This document shows, piece by piece, positions 4,217-5,830 of a stretch of 5,830 nt of DNA (its first letter is position 1; the number at the start of each line of letters is the position of its first letter). The DNA comes from Accumulibacter sp. (lineage in GTDB: Bacteria; Pseudomonadota; Gammaproteobacteria; Burkholderiales; Rhodocyclaceae). The position numbers and the translations under genes were made by a program. Below the pieces are notes generated by a model. It searched no databases and was not told the origin of the DNA. It saw only the letters and a program-made list of their open reading frames with translations. Location: positions 1 through 5,830 of the forward strand of contig JAIRZC010000267.1 in assembly GCA_031267455.1 (NCBI GenBank), read 5' to 3'.

Positions 4217-5830
4217 ATGCCTTTTAGATTGTCATTGAACGCGCTCGAACGACACGACGAATTCGTCCTGCGTCACATCGGGTCGCCGCAGAAAGACCTC
4301 GATGCGATGTTGGCCGAAATCGGGGTACCGGATATCGACTCGCTGATAGACCAGACTGTCCCTGCGGCCATACGTCTTCCAACGCCGCTTCCGCTCGGAA
4401 ACGCCTGCACGGAAGCGGATGCGCTCGCCTTGCTCAAAAAAATCGCGAGGAAAAACAAGATACGCAAGTCGCTGATTGGCATGGGGTACTCGGATACGCG
4501 TACCCCTGCGGTCATTCTTCGGAACGTTCTGGAAAATCCGGGCTGGTATACCGCTTACACGCCCTACCAAGCCGAAATCGCACAAGGACGGCTCGAAGCC
4601 CTGCTCAATTTCCAACAGATGATCATTGACCTGACGGGACTGGAACTCGCCAACGCCTCATTACTCGATGAAGCGACTGCGGCAGCCGAGGCGATGACGA
4701 TGGCGCGTCGGGCCAGCGCGTCGAAGTCGAACAGGTTTTTCGTCGACGAAGCATGCTTTCCACAAACGATCGATGTCTTGAAAACTCGTTCGGGATTTTT
4801 TGGTTACGAGCTCGTTTTCGGGAAACCGGAAGATGCCGCTTCGCAAGATGTTTTTGGCGCGCTTTTCCAGTACCCGAACAATCACGGCGAAGTCGTCGAT
4901 GTCACAGAACCCGCGAAAGCGGTCAAATCACGCGGTGGCGTAGTCGTCGTCGCCGCCGATTTGATGGCGCTCGTCCTGCTCAAATCCCCAGGCGCGATGG
5001 GTGCAGACATCGCGTTGGGATCATCACAGCGCTTCGGCATCCCCATGGGTTTCGGCGGCCCGCATGCCGCCTACTTCGCGATGCGCGACGAGCAAAAGCG
5101 CACCGCACCAGGGCGAATCATTGGCGTTTCGGTCGACTCGCGGGGCAACAAGGCGTTACGCTTGGCTCTCCAGACACGCGAACAGCACATCCGCCGCGAA
5201 AAAGCCAATTCCAACATCTGCACCTCACAGGTGTTGCTGGCCAATATGGCGGGCCTCTACGCCGTCTACCACGGTCCCCAGGGGTTGGCCCGAATTGCCA
5301 ACCGCATCCACCGCTTAGCATTGATCTTTGCCAAGGCGCTTCGGCGCGCGGGCGTCAATGTACTGACGAAGTGTTTTTTCGACACTTTGCATCTTGATCT
5401 CGGTGCGCGCGTAATCGGTGTTTACCATGAAGCGCTCAATGCTGGCTACAACCTGCGGCAGGTCTCGAATACCGTTCTCGGCATTTCGTTCAACGAAAAG
5501 ACGACACGCGACGACATTTCGACCTTACTGAAGATCATCGCCGGCATCACGAGCGATCTCGACCATTTCGACATCTCGCAAACTGAAGAAAACAAAAACG
5601 TTTTCCTGAAACCGGAGTACCGGACAGACGCCATTCTCACGCATCCCGTGTTCAACCGCTATCATACGGAACACGAAATGTTGCGTTACCTGAAACGTTT
5701 GCAAAACAAAGATATGGCACTCGACCACTCGATGATTTCGCTTGGTTCCTGCACGATGAAGCTCAACGCGACGAGCGAAATGATCCCGATTACTTGGCCG
5801 GAATTCACCGACATTCATCCCTTCGCGCCA
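4217..5830 (+). CDS. gcvP: glycine dehydrogenase (decarboxylating), P-protein, N-terminal 538 residues; cut by the window edge
   Basis: PLP enzyme that decarboxylates glycine and loads the remaining aminomethyl group onto the lipoyl arm of GcvH. The frame is open from ATG 4217 to the last base (538 codons of an expected 950-960), with GGAG five bases before the start. Landmarks are ERHDEFVLRHIG (11-22), LIGMGYSDTRTPAVILRN (86-103), ENPGWYTAYTPYQAEIAQGR (106-125), ASLLDEATAAAEAM (147-160), DIALGSSQRFGIPMGFGGPH (264-283), REKANSNICTSQVLLAN (327-343), and the start of the second half, SLGSCTMKLNA (508-518) and EMIPITWPEF (521-530). This is the long single-chain form, because the frame passes the point where split gcvPA subunits end. 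The PLP-binding lysine belongs to the C-terminal half and is not visible. No frameshift or unusual gap is seen. Confidence 0.97.
   Translation, partial: MPFRLSLNALERHDEFVLRHIGSPQKDLDAMLAEIGVPDIDSLIDQTVPAAIRLPTPLPLGNACTEADALALLKKIARKNKIRKSLIGMGYSDTRTPAVILRNVLENPGWYTAYTPYQAEIAQGRLEALLNFQQMIIDLTGLELANASLLDEATAAAEAMTMARRASASKSNRFFVDEACFPQTIDVLKTRSGFFGYELVFGKPEDAASQDVFGALFQYPNNHGEVVDVTEPAKAVKSRGGVVVVAADLMALVLLKSPGAMGADIALGSSQRFGIPMGFGGPHAAYFAMRDEQKRTAPGRIIGVSVDSRGNKALRLALQTREQHIRREKANSNICTSQVLLANMAGLYAVYHGPQGLARIANRIHRLALIFAKALRRAGVNVLTKCFFDTLHLDLGARVIGVYHEALNAGYNLRQVSNTVLGISFNEKTTRDDISTLLKIIAGITSDLDHFDISQTEENKNVFLKPEYRTDAILTHPVFNRYHTEHEMLRYLKRLQNKDMALDHSMISLGSCTMKLNATSEMIPITWPEFTDIHPFAP

Noticed and set aside
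4753..5397. Open frame of 214 codons overlapping gcvP on the same strand
   Set aside because: It is an out-of-frame, arginine-rich shadow of gcvP, whose own frame is continuous and fully conserved here.

Overview
The window looks like the chromosome of a Gram-negative proteobacterium, most likely a betaproteobacterium. This rests on protein resemblance (RpoE/AlgU, NadB, GcvT/H/P), on nadB being divergent from rpoE as in beta- and gammaproteobacteria, and on a glycine-cleavage operon behind a riboswitch-like leader. I cannot name the genus. Every gene is a conserved housekeeping gene; I see no mobile element, CRISPR array, tRNA, rRNA or defence system.

Layout: (1) 1-333, minus strand: N-terminal 111 codons of an ECF sigma factor RpoE/AlgU, running off the left edge. 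(2) 334-548: divergent control region. On the minus strand a sigma-E-type promoter overlaps a sigma-70-like promoter. On the plus strand an extended -10 promoter and a strong Shine-Dalgarno lead into nadB. (3) 549-2129: nadB, L-aspartate oxidase, complete, followed at once by a clear intrinsic terminator (2142-2173). (4) 2174-2600: gene-free control region of gcvT, with a good sigma-70 promoter (2300-2328), a GC-rich structured leader segment of unknown identity (2336-2396), a divergent glycine-riboswitch-like aptamer (2420-2510), a hairpin overlapping the aptamer's 3' end, and a hairpin that hides the gcvT Shine-Dalgarno. (5) 2601-5830: gcvT, gcvH and the first 538 codons of gcvP, in one direction with short gaps and running off the right edge.

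How they work together: GcvP (decarboxylase), GcvH (lipoyl carrier) and GcvT (aminomethyltransferase) are three of the four parts of the glycine cleavage system, which turns glycine into CO2, ammonia and 5,10-methylene-tetrahydrofolate. The leader probably senses glycine so that the operon is made when glycine is plentiful. NadB makes iminoaspartate, the first step of NAD synthesis. It is probably next to rpoE through conserved gene order rather than shared function.

The part most worth study is the gcvT leader. It departs from the glycine-aptamer consensus as I recall it at P2 and in the core, has an unexplained upstream structured domain, and ends in a translational-looking switch rather than a terminator. 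Motif matches, pairings and translations were done by eye.
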